Positions 57,209 to 64,000 of a DNA stretch of 64,000 nucleotides are shown in pieces. Made by a program: the position numbers and the translations under genes. The notes beneath the pieces were generated by a model, which saw only the letters and a program-made list of their open reading frames with translations, did no database searches and was not told the DNA's origin. The DNA is from REEB95 sp050729835 (GTDB taxonomy: Bacteria > Pseudomonadota > Alphaproteobacteria > ATCC43930 > CGMCC-115725). Each line of letters begins with the position of its first letter. Within the stretch, counting starts at the first letter, position 1. The stretch lies in contig JBOHLS010000003.1 in NCBI GenBank assembly GCA_050729835.1, positions 1 to 64,000 of the forward strand, in the 5' to 3' direction.

Positions 57209-58009
57209 ATGGATGCCGCGGGTCCGGCCGCGCGCAGGATCGGCGCGGTCAACTGGCTCGGCCTGTGGACACTTTACGTCCGCGAGGTGCGCCGGTTCCT
57301 CAAGGTCTACATGCAGACCGTGGCCGCGCCAGTGGTCACGACGCTGCTGTTCCTGGCGATCTTCCTCCTCGCGCTGGGCGGTCAAGCGCGCAGGATTGGC
57401 GCGGTTCCCTATACCGAGTTCCTGGCGCCCGGCTTGATCATGATGGCGATGGTGCAGAACGCCTTCGCCAACACCTCCTCGTCGCTGATGATCGCCAAGG
57501 TCCAGGGCAACATCGTCGACGTCCTGATGCCGCCGCTGAGCCCCGGCGAGCTGGTCTGGGGCTTCGCCTTGGGCGGCATGACGCGCGGCCTCGTCGTCGG
57601 CGCCGTCGTCGCGGCGGTGATGGCGATCTTCGTGCCGATACATGTCTACGATCTGGGCCTGGCGCTGTTCCACGCCGTGGCGGCCTCGCTGTGCCTGTCG
57701 GTGCTCGGTACCATCGGCGCGATCTGGGCCGACAAATTCGACCATATCGCCGCGGTCACCAACTTCATCGTCACGCCGCTTTCGTTCCTGTCCGGCACCT
57801 TCTATTCGATCGACGCCCTGCCGGGGGCGTGGCGCGACATCGCCCTGGCCAATCCGTTCTTCTACATGATCGACGGCTTCCGCTATGGCCTCACCGGTCA
57901 TGCCGACAGCTCGCTGGCGGTCGGCGTCGTCGTTATGATCGTCACCAATGCGGCGCTGATCGCGCTGTGCCACGCCATGTTCAAGCGCGGCTACAAGCTC
58001 AAGGCGTGA
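57209..58009 (+). CDS. ABC-2 type permease
   Basis: From the ATG at 57209 it has 266 residues and six membrane segments, with FLKVYMQTVAAPVVTTLLFLAIF, LAPGLIMMAMVQNAFAN, KVQGNIVDVLMPPLSPGELVWG and TPLSFLSGTFYSIDALP, all features of ABC-2 exporters of the NodJ/YadH type. No ATPase gene is adjacent, so the partner is encoded elsewhere. It lies 207 bases upstream of argD. A longer start at 57152 is in frame. Confidence 0.85.
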   Translation: MDAAGPAARRIGAVNWLGLWTLYVREVRRFLKVYMQTVAAPVVTTLLFLAIFLLALGGQARRIGAVPYTEFLAPGLIMMAMVQNAFANTSSSLMIAKVQGNIVDVLMPPLSPGELVWGFALGGMTRGLVVGAVVAAVMAIFVPIHVYDLGLALFHAVAASLCLSVLGTIGAIWADKFDHIAAVTNFIVTPLSFLSGTFYSIDALPGAWRDIALANPFFYMIDGFRYGLTGHADSSLAVGVVVMIVTNAALIALCHAMFKRGYKLKA

Positions 58010-58023
58010 CGATTCTCCCGGCG

Positions 58024-58053
58024 TTGACAGCGGCTTAACCACCGCCCCATACT
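58024..58053 (+). promoter_or_regulatory. Predicted promoter for the argD transcript
   Basis: TTGACA at 58024-58029 is followed, after 18 bases, by CATACT at 58048-58053 (four of six to TATAAT). Transcription from about 58060 would include the small leader ORF at 58087-58161, its hairpins, and argD. Confidence 0.55.
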
Positions 58054-58086
58054 CCGCGCGCCTCCCCGGAGGACTGGAGCCAAGCG

Positions 58087-58161
58087 ATGAAGCGTGCAAG
58101 CGGGCGGCTCGCCCGGCACGGCCAGGAACTGCGAACGGTCGCGTTGCCGCGACGACGCTAA
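58087..58161 (+). CDS. Putative arginine-rich leader peptide upstream of argD
   Basis: A 24-codon ORF starts at an ATG at 58087 after a GGAGGACTGGAG ribosome binding region. Seven of 24 residues are Arg (plus one Lys), ending in three consecutive Arg codons just before the TAA at 58159-58161. Codons are CGT, CGG, CGA and CGC mixed. It lies between a predicted promoter and argD, the arginine-synthesis gene. A hairpin (58101-58115, CGGGCG/CGCCCG) lies within the ORF and a perfect one straddles its stop. A role in attenuation by arginyl-tRNA supply is a hypothesis; Arg-rich short ORFs also arise by chance in GC-rich DNA. Confidence 0.4.
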   Translation: MKRASGRLARHGQELRTVALPRRR

Positions 58162-58169
58162 GCGTCGTC
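58151..58169 (+). promoter_or_regulatory. Perfect hairpin centred on the leader ORF stop codon
   Basis: GACGACGC (58151-58158) and GCGTCGTC (58162-58169) form an 8-bp perfect stem, with the TAA stop of the leader ORF as the 3-base loop. The 5' arm encodes the last Arg codons. It is followed by a T/C-rich but not purely T tract (58178-58198), so an intrinsic terminator is possible but not convincing. argD begins 48 bases later. Confidence 0.55.
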
Positions 58170-58216
58170 CGCCGTCCGTATTCTTGCGTCTTCTTCATCG
58201 CCGAGGAGAGAGTCCC

Positions 58217-59386
58217 GTGATTCCAGCCGTCATGCCGACTTATGCGCGGAGCGAACTGACGTTCGACCGCGGCGAAGGCCCCTATCTCTACGCCACCGAC
58301 GGGCGACGTTATCTCGACTTCGCGAGCGGCGTCGCGGTGACGTCGCTCGGCCACGCCCACCCTCGCCTGATCGCCGCGTTGACCGAGCAGGCGCAGCAGC
58401 TCTGGCATTGCTCGAACCTCCACCAGATCGCCGGACAAAAGCGGCTGGCGGAGTGGCTCGTCGCGCTGAGCTTCGCCGACACTGTGTTCTTCTGCAATTC
58501 CGGCGCCGAGGCGATGGAGGGCGCGATCAAGGTCGCGCGCAAATATCACGCCGAATCCGGGCACGCCGAGCGTTACCGCCTCATCGCCTGCACCGGCTCG
58601 TTTCACGGCCGCACGTTGGCGACCCTCGCCGCCGCCGGCGCCGAGAAATATCTCAAGGGCTTCGGGCCGCCGGCGCCCGGCTTCGATCACGTCGCCTACG
58701 ACAACCTCAACGAGATGCGGGCCAAGGTCTCGAAGGAGACCGCGGGCGTCATCGTCGAGCCCATCCAAGGCGAAGGCGGGCTTGCGGTCGCGTCGGCGGA
58801 CTATCTCAAGGACCTGCGCGCGATGTGCGACGAGTTCGGGTTGCTGCTGATCTTTGACGAGGTGCAAAGCGGCATGGGCCGCACCGGCAAGCTGTTCGCG
58901 CACGAATGGGCCGGCGTGACGCCCGACGTCATGGCGCTTGCCAAGGGTCTGGCCGGCGGCTTTCCGGTCGGCGCCGTCCTCGCCACCGAGAGGGCCGCCA
59001 AGGGAATGACCGCCGGAACGCATGGCTCGACCTTCGGCGGCAACCCGCTCGCCATGGCGGTGGCGAACGAGGTGCTGACGGTGATGACCGAGCCCGGCTT
59101 CCTGCCGCAGGTCGAGCGCGTCGCCAAGGCCTTGCGCGCGAAGCTCGAGGCGCTGGTCAAGGCCTACCCGAAGGTCTTCGCCGAGGTGCGCGGCAAGGGC
59201 CTCCTGACCGGGTTCAAGTGCGTCGTGCCCAATCTCGAAATCGTCGACAAGCTGCGTCGCGGCGGGCTGCTGACCGTCGGCGCGGGCGAGAACGTCGTGC
59301 GTTTCCTGCCGCCGCTGATCATCGACGAACGCCATGTCGACGAGGCGGCCGGCATCATCGACGTCGTCGCGCGGGCGTGGCCATGA
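58217..59386 (+). CDS. argD: Acetylornithine aminotransferase
   Basis: ArgD is a class III PLP aminotransferase in arginine synthesis (also N-succinyl-DAP aminotransferase in many bacteria). The GTG at 58217, 7 bases after GGAGAG, gives 389 residues; an ATG at 58232 is another option. Features: VMPTYARSELTFDRGEG, GVAVTSLGHAHPRLI, FCNSGAEAMEGAIKVARK, FDEVQSGMGRTGKLFAHE and the PLP Lys243 in ALAKGLAGGFPVGA. The stop overlaps argF by ATGA. Confidence 0.95.
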   Translation: MIPAVMPTYARSELTFDRGEGPYLYATDGRRYLDFASGVAVTSLGHAHPRLIAALTEQAQQLWHCSNLHQIAGQKRLAEWLVALSFADTVFFCNSGAEAMEGAIKVARKYHAESGHAERYRLIACTGSFHGRTLATLAAAGAEKYLKGFGPPAPGFDHVAYDNLNEMRAKVSKETAGVIVEPIQGEGGLAVASADYLKDLRAMCDEFGLLLIFDEVQSGMGRTGKLFAHEWAGVTPDVMALAKGLAGGFPVGAVLATERAAKGMTAGTHGSTFGGNPLAMAVANEVLTVMTEPGFLPQVERVAKALRAKLEALVKAYPKVFAEVRGKGLLTGFKCVVPNLEIVDKLRRGGLLTVGAGENVVRFLPPLIIDERHVDEAAGIIDVVARAWP

Positions 59387-60306
59387 GCGGCCGGATTCGG
59401 ACCAACAAGGTGCCGCGCCATTTCCTCGATCTCGACCGGATCGAGGCCGGCGAGTTGCGCAACATTCTCGGCCATGCCGTCGCCTTCAAGTCGGGACGCG
59501 ACCGCACCAAGCCGCTCGCCGGCAAGATCCTAGCGATGATCTTCGAGAAGCCGTCGACGCGCACGCGGTTGAGCTTCGAAGTGGCGATGAAGCAGCTCGG
59601 CGGCGACGTCATCACGCTGACCTCCGCCGACAGCCAGATCTCGCGCGGCGAAACAACCGCAGACACGGCGCGGGTGCTGTCGCGCTATGTCGACGCCATC
59701 ATGATCCGCACCGACAGCCCGGCGAAGCTCGAGGAGCTGGCGCAGAACGCCAGCGTGCCGGTGATCAACGGCCTGACCGATTCGAGCCACCCGTGCCAGG
59801 TCATGGCCGACATCATGACGCTCGAGGAGCGCAAGGGACCGGCCAAGGGCAAGATCGTGGCGTGGAGCGGCGACGGCAACAACGTCCTGGTGAGCTGGAT
59901 TCATGCCGCGGCGCGCTTCGGCTTCGAGCTGCGCGCTGCCTGCCCGGCCGAGCTGGCGCCGCCGGAAACGGCGCTGACCTGGGCGCGGGCGCAGGGCGCC
60001 AAGATCACGTTGACCACCGACCCGGCGGCCGCGACGGCCGACGCCGATTGCGTCGTCACCGACACCTGGGTCTCGATGGGCGCCAAGGATAGCGATGCGC
60101 GCCATGCCATGCTGAGACCGTTCCGGGTCGACGAGGCGTTGATGGCGCGCGCCAAGCCCGACGCCATCTTCATGCATTGCCTGCCGGCGAAGCGCGGCGA
60201 GGAAGTGTCGGCCGCGGTCATCGACGGGCCGCAATCGGCCGTGTGGGACGAGGCCGAGAACCGCATGCACGCGCAAAAGGGCATTCTTGCCTGGTGTCTC
60301 GGCTGA
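59383..60306 (+). CDS. argF: Ornithine carbamoyltransferase
   Basis: ArgF forms citrulline from ornithine and carbamoyl phosphate. From the ATG at 59383 it has 307 residues. The carbamoyl-phosphate site KPSTRTRLSF, the ornithine-side motifs GLTDSSHPCQVMADIMTL and DTWVSMG, and the catalytic Cys in FMHCLPAKRGEEV are intact. It is translationally coupled to argD and precedes hslO, a common alphaproteobacterial order. Confidence 0.96.
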   Translation: MSGRIRTNKVPRHFLDLDRIEAGELRNILGHAVAFKSGRDRTKPLAGKILAMIFEKPSTRTRLSFEVAMKQLGGDVITLTSADSQISRGETTADTARVLSRYVDAIMIRTDSPAKLEELAQNASVPVINGLTDSSHPCQVMADIMTLEERKGPAKGKIVAWSGDGNNVLVSWIHAAARFGFELRAACPAELAPPETALTWARAQGAKITLTTDPAAATADADCVVTDTWVSMGAKDSDARHAMLRPFRVDEALMARAKPDAIFMHCLPAKRGEEVSAAVIDGPQSAVWDEAENRMHAQKGILAWCLG

Positions 60307-60315
60307 GCCCATATC

Positions 60316-61242
60316 GTGGCGATGCCCGACCGCGTACCCGATGACATCGTCCAGCCGTTCCAGGTCGATCCCTTCCGGTTACGCGGGCGCCTCGTCCGCC
60401 TGGGGCCCCTGCTCGACCGGATTCTGACGTGGCACGAATACCCAGCACCGGTCGCAACCATGCTCGGCGAGGCGATCGCCCTCGCGATCGCGTTGGCAGG
60501 CGCGCTCAAATACGACGGCGTCTTCACCTTGCAGACCAAGGGCGACGGCCCGATCAGGTTACTGGTTGCCGACGTGACCACCGCTGGCGCGGTGCGCGGC
60601 TATGCACAGTTCGACGCGGCCAAGCTGGCGCAGCTTGGCCTGGACGTCGGATCGTCGGTGCCGCGGCTGCTCGGCGCGGGCTATCTAGCGCTGACTGTCG
60701 ACCAGGGCGAACACACCGAACGCTATCAGGGCATCGTGGCGCTCGAAGGCGCGACGCTGGCCGAGTGCGCGCATCATTATTTCCGCCAGAGCGAGCAGGT
60801 CGAAGCCGGTATCAAGGTCGCAGTGGCGCAGCGCCCCGGCCTAGACGGGCGGGCAGGCTGGCGCGCCGGCGTGCTGATGATCGAGCGGTTGCCGAAGGAC
60901 GACGGCGGCGGCGGCGCACGCGAGGCCGAGGACGAAGACTGGCGCCGCGCCATGGTGCTGATGGCGACCAGCACGTCGGACGAGCTGCTCAATCCCGATC
61001 TGGCGCCCGAAACTCTCCTGTTCCGTCTCTTCCACGAAGACGGCGTGCGCGCCTATCGGCCGCACGCGCTCGCGGCCAAGTGCCGCTGCTCGCGCGAGCG
61101 GGTCGAGCGCATGCTGACCGCGCTGCCGCCGCGCGACCTGGTCGAGCTTGCGATTGACGGCAAGCTCGTCGTCACTTGCGAATTCTGCAACGCGACCTAC
61201 AGCTTCGACGAGGACGCGGTCGCCGCCATGGCGCCGCGCTGA
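60316..61242 (+). CDS. hslO: Redox-regulated chaperone Hsp33
   Basis: Hsp33 becomes an ATP-independent holdase on oxidation. The 308 residues (GTG at 60316; an ATG at 60322 is possible) include the substrate-binding core (TMLGEAIALAIALAGALKYDGVFTLQTKGDGPI in outline) and the C-terminal zinc/redox switch Cys256-x-Cys258 and Cys288-x-x-Cys291 (KCRCS, TCEFCNATY). It follows argF by 9 bases, probably on the same mRNA. Confidence 0.95.
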   Translation: MAMPDRVPDDIVQPFQVDPFRLRGRLVRLGPLLDRILTWHEYPAPVATMLGEAIALAIALAGALKYDGVFTLQTKGDGPIRLLVADVTTAGAVRGYAQFDAAKLAQLGLDVGSSVPRLLGAGYLALTVDQGEHTERYQGIVALEGATLAECAHHYFRQSEQVEAGIKVAVAQRPGLDGRAGWRAGVLMIERLPKDDGGGGAREAEDEDWRRAMVLMATSTSDELLNPDLAPETLLFRLFHEDGVRAYRPHALAAKCRCSRERVERMLTALPPRDLVELAIDGKLVVTCEFCNATYSFDEDAVAAMAPR

Positions 61243-61338
61243 ATCCGACCCGGCAACCGCCTTGAAAAGGCCGCCTTCAAGTGCCAGTGTCGCGCCCGTC
61301 CGGGGGAGGATCAGGCGCGAATATCCGGAGAAGTCTCG

Positions 61339-61938
61339 ATGAAAGTGCGTGGTATCGTGCGTGTCGCGTTCATCGCCACCGTCGCCGCCCTGGCGCTTGC
61401 CGCCTGCAGTTCGCCGCCGCCGCACCCGCAATATCCCGATATCCGCTTCACCAGCGAGCCACCGATCGGACTCGCCGTCAGCACGGTCAGCTTGCGCGAG
61501 GACTATGCGTCGTCGGCCGCTCCGCCCCATGTCGAGGAGCGGTTTCCGGTGACGCCGATGCACGCGATCGAGAACTGGGCGCACGACCGGCTGTCGGCGT
61601 CGGGCGGGCCCGACCGCGCCGTGGTCGACATCACCGACGCGAGCGTCGTCGAGGTCGCCTTGTCGCGTACGGCCGGCGTCCAGGGCTGGTTCACCACCGA
61701 CCAGTCGGAACGCTATGACATGACGATCCAGGTGACCATCAACATCGTCAATCCGAGCGGCCTGGTCGTGCGCACTGCGACCGTGCACGCCTCCCGCTCG
61801 CAGAGTGTGGCCGAGAACGTCTCGCCGGATCAGCGCGATCAGACCTGGTACGACATGACCAAGGACATCATGGCGGCGTTCAACCGCCAGATGGAGAGCG
61901 AGATCCGCAACCACTTCACCGGCTTCATCACCAACTAG
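61339..61938 (+). CDS. Lipoprotein of unknown function
   Basis: This 199-residue protein starts with a lipoprotein signal peptide; the lipobox is LAAC with Cys23. The mature region has a Pro-rich start (SSPPPHPQYPDI) and then a mixed alpha/beta domain (NIVNPSGLVVRTATVHASRS, DMTKDIMAAFNRQMESEI). No family was recognised. It is monocistronic between hslO and folE, preceded by a small inverted repeat (CTTGAA at 61261-61266, TTCAAG at 61276-61281). A periplasmic or outer-membrane role is likely. Confidence 0.65.
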   Translation: MKVRGIVRVAFIATVAALALAACSSPPPHPQYPDIRFTSEPPIGLAVSTVSLREDYASSAAPPHVEERFPVTPMHAIENWAHDRLSASGGPDRAVVDITDASVVEVALSRTAGVQGWFTTDQSERYDMTIQVTINIVNPSGLVVRTATVHASRSQSVAENVSPDQRDQTWYDMTKDIMAAFNRQMESEIRNHFTGFITN

Positions 61939-61956
61939 CCGACGACGCGCCCCGCG

Positions 61957-62598
61957 TCAGACGTTGGTCAACGCCGCGCCCGAAGTCGGGCCGATGATGG
62001 CGAGCAGCTCGCGCCGCGTCATCGGATCGTCGCGGAACGCGCCCAGCATATGCGAGGTCACCATCGCGACGCCGGGCTTGTGAACGCCGCGCGTCGTCAT
62101 GCATTGGTGCGCCGCCTCGACGACCACCGCGACACCTTTGGGCTTGAGCGCCTCGTTCAGCGCCATGGCGATCTGGGCGGTCATCTTCTCCTGGATCTGG
62201 AGGCGCTTGGCGAAGACCTCGACCAGCCGCGCGAGCTTGGAGATGCCGATGACGCGCTTGTCCGGCAGATAGGCGATATGCGCCTTGCCGATGATCGGCG
62301 CCAGATGGTGCTCGCAGTGGCTCTCGAAACGGATGTCCTTGAGCACGACGATCTCGTCGTAGCCGTTGGTCTCCTTGAAGGTACGCCCCAGGACCTCGGT
62401 CGGATCGGTCGTATAGCCGGCGAAATATTCCTCGAAGGCGCGCACGACGCGGCCGGGCGTGTTCTTCAGCCCTTCGCGGCTCGGATCGTCGCCTGCCCAG
62501 CGGATCAGGACCTGCACCGCAGCCTCGGCCTCTTCGCGCGAGGGACGGCTGCCCTTGATACCGTTGCGGGCCGGCTTGTCGGAATGATCCTTGGACAT
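61957..62598 (-). CDS. folE: GTP cyclohydrolase I
   Basis: FolE converts GTP to dihydroneopterin triphosphate in folate/pterin synthesis. From the ATG at 62598 it has 213 residues. The zinc site is visible in ESHCEHHLAPI (Cys-His-His) and in HQCMTTRGVHKPG; LPDKRVIGISKLARLVEVFAKRLQIQEKMT completes the family pattern. It lies 10 bases after apaG on the same strand; the extended frame upstream of the ATG belongs to apaG sequence in another frame. Confidence 0.96.
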   Translation of the reverse strand: MSKDHSDKPARNGIKGSRPSREEAEAAVQVLIRWAGDDPSREGLKNTPGRVVRAFEEYFAGYTTDPTEVLGRTFKETNGYDEIVVLKDIRFESHCEHHLAPIIGKAHIAYLPDKRVIGISKLARLVEVFAKRLQIQEKMTAQIAMALNEALKPKGVAVVVEAAHQCMTTRGVHKPGVAMVTSHMLGAFRDDPMTRRELLAIIGPTSGAALTNV

Positions 62599-62608
62599 GA
62601 TGAAAACC

Positions 62609-63001
62609 TCAGTTGAGCCGGACGGATTGGTGCGGGCTGTCCAGCGAAAAAGCCGGGATGTCGATGTCGAAATGCTCGCCGCTGCCGGTTTCCATCTGGT
62701 AGGTCCCAACCATGATGCCGGAGGGCGTGTTGAGCGGCGTGCCGCTGGTGTATTCGAAGCTCTGGCCGGGTGCAAGCACCGGCTGCTCGCCGACCACGCC
62801 GGGGCCACGCACTTCCTGGATGCGGCCCATGCCGTCGGTGATACGCCAATGCCGACGCCGCAGCTGGACGGTTTCGCCGCCCTGATTCTCGATGCGCACG
62901 CGATAGGCCCAGACAAAATGACCGTCGCCGGGCGACGATTGGCCCTCAAGATAATGGGGTTCGACCGTCACCCTGATCGAACGCGTCGTCGCCGAATACA
63001 T
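62609..63001 (-). CDS. apaG: ApaG domain protein
   Basis: The 130-residue protein is the standard ApaG (DUF525) beta-sandwich: TRSIRVTVEPHYLEGQSSP, VWAYRVRIENQGGETVQLRRRHWRITDG, EVRGPGVVGEQPVLAPGQSFEYTSGTPL, and MVGTYQM. Its biochemical role is unsettled; it is linked to cobalt resistance and to RNA/metal stress in other bacteria. It is probably co-transcribed with folE. Confidence 0.93.
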   Translation of the reverse strand: MYSATTRSIRVTVEPHYLEGQSSPGDGHFVWAYRVRIENQGGETVQLRRRHWRITDGMGRIQEVRGPGVVGEQPVLAPGQSFEYTSGTPLNTPSGIMVGTYQMETGSGEHFDIDIPAFSLDSPHQSVRLN

Positions 63002-63265
63002 CGCCGTCTCCAAAACCGTCCGGGCGTCCGCTCGTCGTCGTCGACGCCAGCACCCGGTTCCGTCCGGTATTTTGAGCCGCAAGGGCCGCGCGTCAAGCGC
63101 GGGGCGCGCCACAGCAGCCCGACCCGGCCCTTTCCGGGGATTAAAAATTGTTAAAGAGAATCAATAGTTTATTCACCGCCCGGGGATAGCCTTTGGGCGT
63201 TTCCCGCGTGCAGGCGGATGGCTGCCATGAAATCGGCTTATCCATAGCTCGTTGCCGGAATCCTC

Positions 63266-63544
63266 ATGTTCACGCTCCTCGGCCTGGCGAGCGGCGCCGC
63301 GGTCGCCATGTTCCTGTTCCTCGCCTCGCTGCCCATGGTGCAGTTGATTCCCGATCCGTCGGCCGTGCCGCAAATCGTCATCGTCGTGGCGGCCTTCGCC
63401 GGCGTCTTGACCGCCGCGGTCGTCGTCGCCCTCGGCTCGGCGAGCTGGAAAAAGCGGCTCGAGGCCGAGCTCTATCGCGCGCACGTTCAAGACTTCTACC
63501 CGCCGCCGGCGCCGCAGCGTCAGGCCAGCGGCGGCCGGCGCTAA
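63266..63544 (+). CDS. Small membrane protein of unknown function
   Basis: The 92-residue protein (ATG at 63266) has two predicted membrane helices (about 1-27 and 35-57) followed by a basic, Glu-containing tail (KKRLEAELYRAHVQDFYPPPAPQRQ). No family recognised. It precedes the fluoride riboswitch by about 45 bases. Upstream, 63139-63175 is an A/T-rich patch (TTAAAAATTG) and could hold its promoter. The helix-tail pattern and codon use make it a plausible real gene. Confidence 0.6.
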   Translation: MFTLLGLASGAAVAMFLFLASLPMVQLIPDPSAVPQIVIVVAAFAGVLTAAVVVALGSASWKKRLEAELYRAHVQDFYPPPAPQRQASGGRR

Positions 63545-63587
63545 CCCGAGTTGAAGGCGCGCGCAATTTCCGGTATAGGAATGGCCG

Positions 63588-63642
63588 TTGAAGGGGATGG
63601 GGTTCCCCAAAACCGCTCACAAGAGCTGATGACCCCTGCCGC
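63588..63642 (+). promoter_or_regulatory. Fluoride riboswitch (crcB motif) aptamer
   Basis: The sequence reads AAGGGGATGGGGTTCCCCAAAACC and then GCTCACAAGAGC followed by TGATGACCCCTGCC. This fits the crcB RNA consensus GGnGAUGG...UUCnCC...AACCGC...GCUGAUGACnCCUAC, with both helices and the conserved loop/pseudoknot segments. It is followed by a terminator and a fluoride exporter gene, which agrees with its known role: fluoride binding favours read-through. Confidence 0.93.
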
Positions 63643-63668
63643 GTGAAAGTGCGGTGAGGCGTATCGCG

Positions 63669-63692
63669 ACCCGCCGGAGTGCGGGTTTTTTT
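63669..63692 (+). terminator. Intrinsic terminator of the fluoride riboswitch
   Basis: ACCCGC (63669-63674) and GCGGGT (63681-63686) form a 6-bp stem with loop CGGAGT, followed directly by a run of seven T residues from 63686 to 63692. It lies between the aptamer and crcB and is the expected expression platform: terminated without fluoride, read through when the aptamer is bound. Confidence 0.85.
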
Positions 63693-63738
63693 GTGCCCGC
63701 GAGAATTCGTAGCCAACGGCGCAGGAGAACGCGCAGTG

Positions 63739-64000
63739 ATGATGTATCTGTGGATCGCGATCGGCAGCGCGCTCGGCGGCGTGAGCCGGTTCTGGCTTGC
63801 AGGAGCCGTCGACCGAATCGTCGGCGAAACCTTTCCGTGGGGCACCGTTCTGGTCAACATCACCGGCTCGTTCGTCATCGGCTGCATCGGCACGTTGAGC
63901 GGGCCCGAAGGGCGCTGGTTCTTGCCCAGTGACGCGCGCATCTTCCTGATGGTGGGTCTCTGCGGTGGATACACGACGTTCTCCTCGTTCAGCTACCAGA
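63739..64000 (+). CDS. crcB: CrcB/FluC fluoride channel, N-terminal part (runs off right edge)
   Basis: From an ATG at 63739 (GTG at 63736 and ATG at 63742 are close alternatives) 87 codons are visible. They show the FluC pattern: MMYLWIAIGSALGGVSRFWLAG, WGTVLVNITGSFVIGCIGTL with the fluoride-coordinating Asn, and VGLCGGYTTFSSFSYQ at the edge. FluC proteins are small dimeric channels that export fluoride. Preceded by a GCAGGAGAACGC ribosome binding site and controlled by the riboswitch. Confidence 0.95.
   Translation, partial: MMYLWIAIGSALGGVSRFWLAGAVDRIVGETFPWGTVLVNITGSFVIGCIGTLSGPEGRWFLPSDARIFLMVGLCGGYTTFSSFSYQ

Noticed and set aside
57176..59335. A 719-codon open frame on the minus strand opposite the ABC permease and argD
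   Set aside because: Antisense shadow with no recognisable domain; the plus strand carries argD and a permease.
61261..61281. CTTGAA/TTCAAG inverted repeat upstream of the 61339 lipoprotein as a terminator for hslO
   Set aside because: Only 6 bp with a 9-base loop and no T run; it is mentioned in the lipoprotein entry but not called as a terminator.

Overview
The window is a GC-rich stretch of alphaproteobacterial core chromosome. It carries genes on both strands with little space between them. The signs for this lineage are an F1-only atpHAGDC operon, the run obgE-proB-proA-nadD-rsfS-rlmH-gpmI-envC-ctpA-rppH, the priA/tal/DUF484/xerC neighbourhood, zapE and mdh near the sdh and 2-oxoglutarate dehydrogenase genes, and a DUF6494 gene. 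A Rhodospirillales-like or Hyphomicrobiales-like organism fits, but I cannot name a genus from sequence alone. There is no prophage, CRISPR array, secretion system or biosynthetic cluster.

Layout. 1-830 is mobile-element debris beside a tRNA: the end and first codons of an IS630-family element, a broken SRAP gene fused to another gene fragment, the start of an IS5-family transposase, and tRNA-Ser(CGA). 955-11647 (+) holds a small lipoprotein, rplU-rpmA with its own promoter and terminator, then a long co-directional series: obgE, proline synthesis (proB, proA), NAD synthesis (nadD), ribosome factors (rsfS, rlmH), glycolysis (gpmI), cell division and periplasmic processing (envC-like, ctpA) and RNA decapping (rppH). 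11644-18671 (-) carries a ferritin-like protein, a solitary LivK-type binding protein and the F1 ATP synthase operon. 19027-23086 holds a CtaG/SCO pair for copper-oxidase assembly and a ClC channel, lying between the atp operon and priA. 23090-27772 carries priA (-) and, divergently, tal, DUF484 and xerC (+).

27769-41500 (-) is a TCA-cycle block: MFS transporter, lpdA, sucB, sucA, mdh, zapE, then sdhB, sdhA, sdhD, sdhC and a CitE/malyl-CoA-lyase-like gene. sucCD are absent from between mdh and sucA. 41504-43598 has divergent asd and panB. 43605-52425 (-) holds a lipoprotein, a pirin, a Gld-type ABC system (ATPase, permease, GldG-like, DUF4340, DUF1289), a MASE1-type histidine kinase and a DUF169 protein. 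52525-56549 (+) holds a glycosyltransferase-like protein, a LysE exporter and an MscS-type channel. 56556-61938 contains recX (-), an ABC-2 permease, argD-argF-hslO and a lipoprotein. The window closes with folE and apaG (-), a small membrane protein (+), and a fluoride riboswitch with a terminator in front of crcB, which runs off the right edge.

The observations most worth following are a 24-codon arginine-rich leader ORF with a hairpin at its stop codon upstream of argD, the fluoride riboswitch/terminator/crcB unit, the Gld-type ABC operon in what looks like a non-Bacteroidetes genome, the metabolic block that lacks sucCD, and the chimeric gene remnant cut by an IS630 element. I saw no clearly undescribed multi-gene system. 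The leader peptide is the best candidate for something new.
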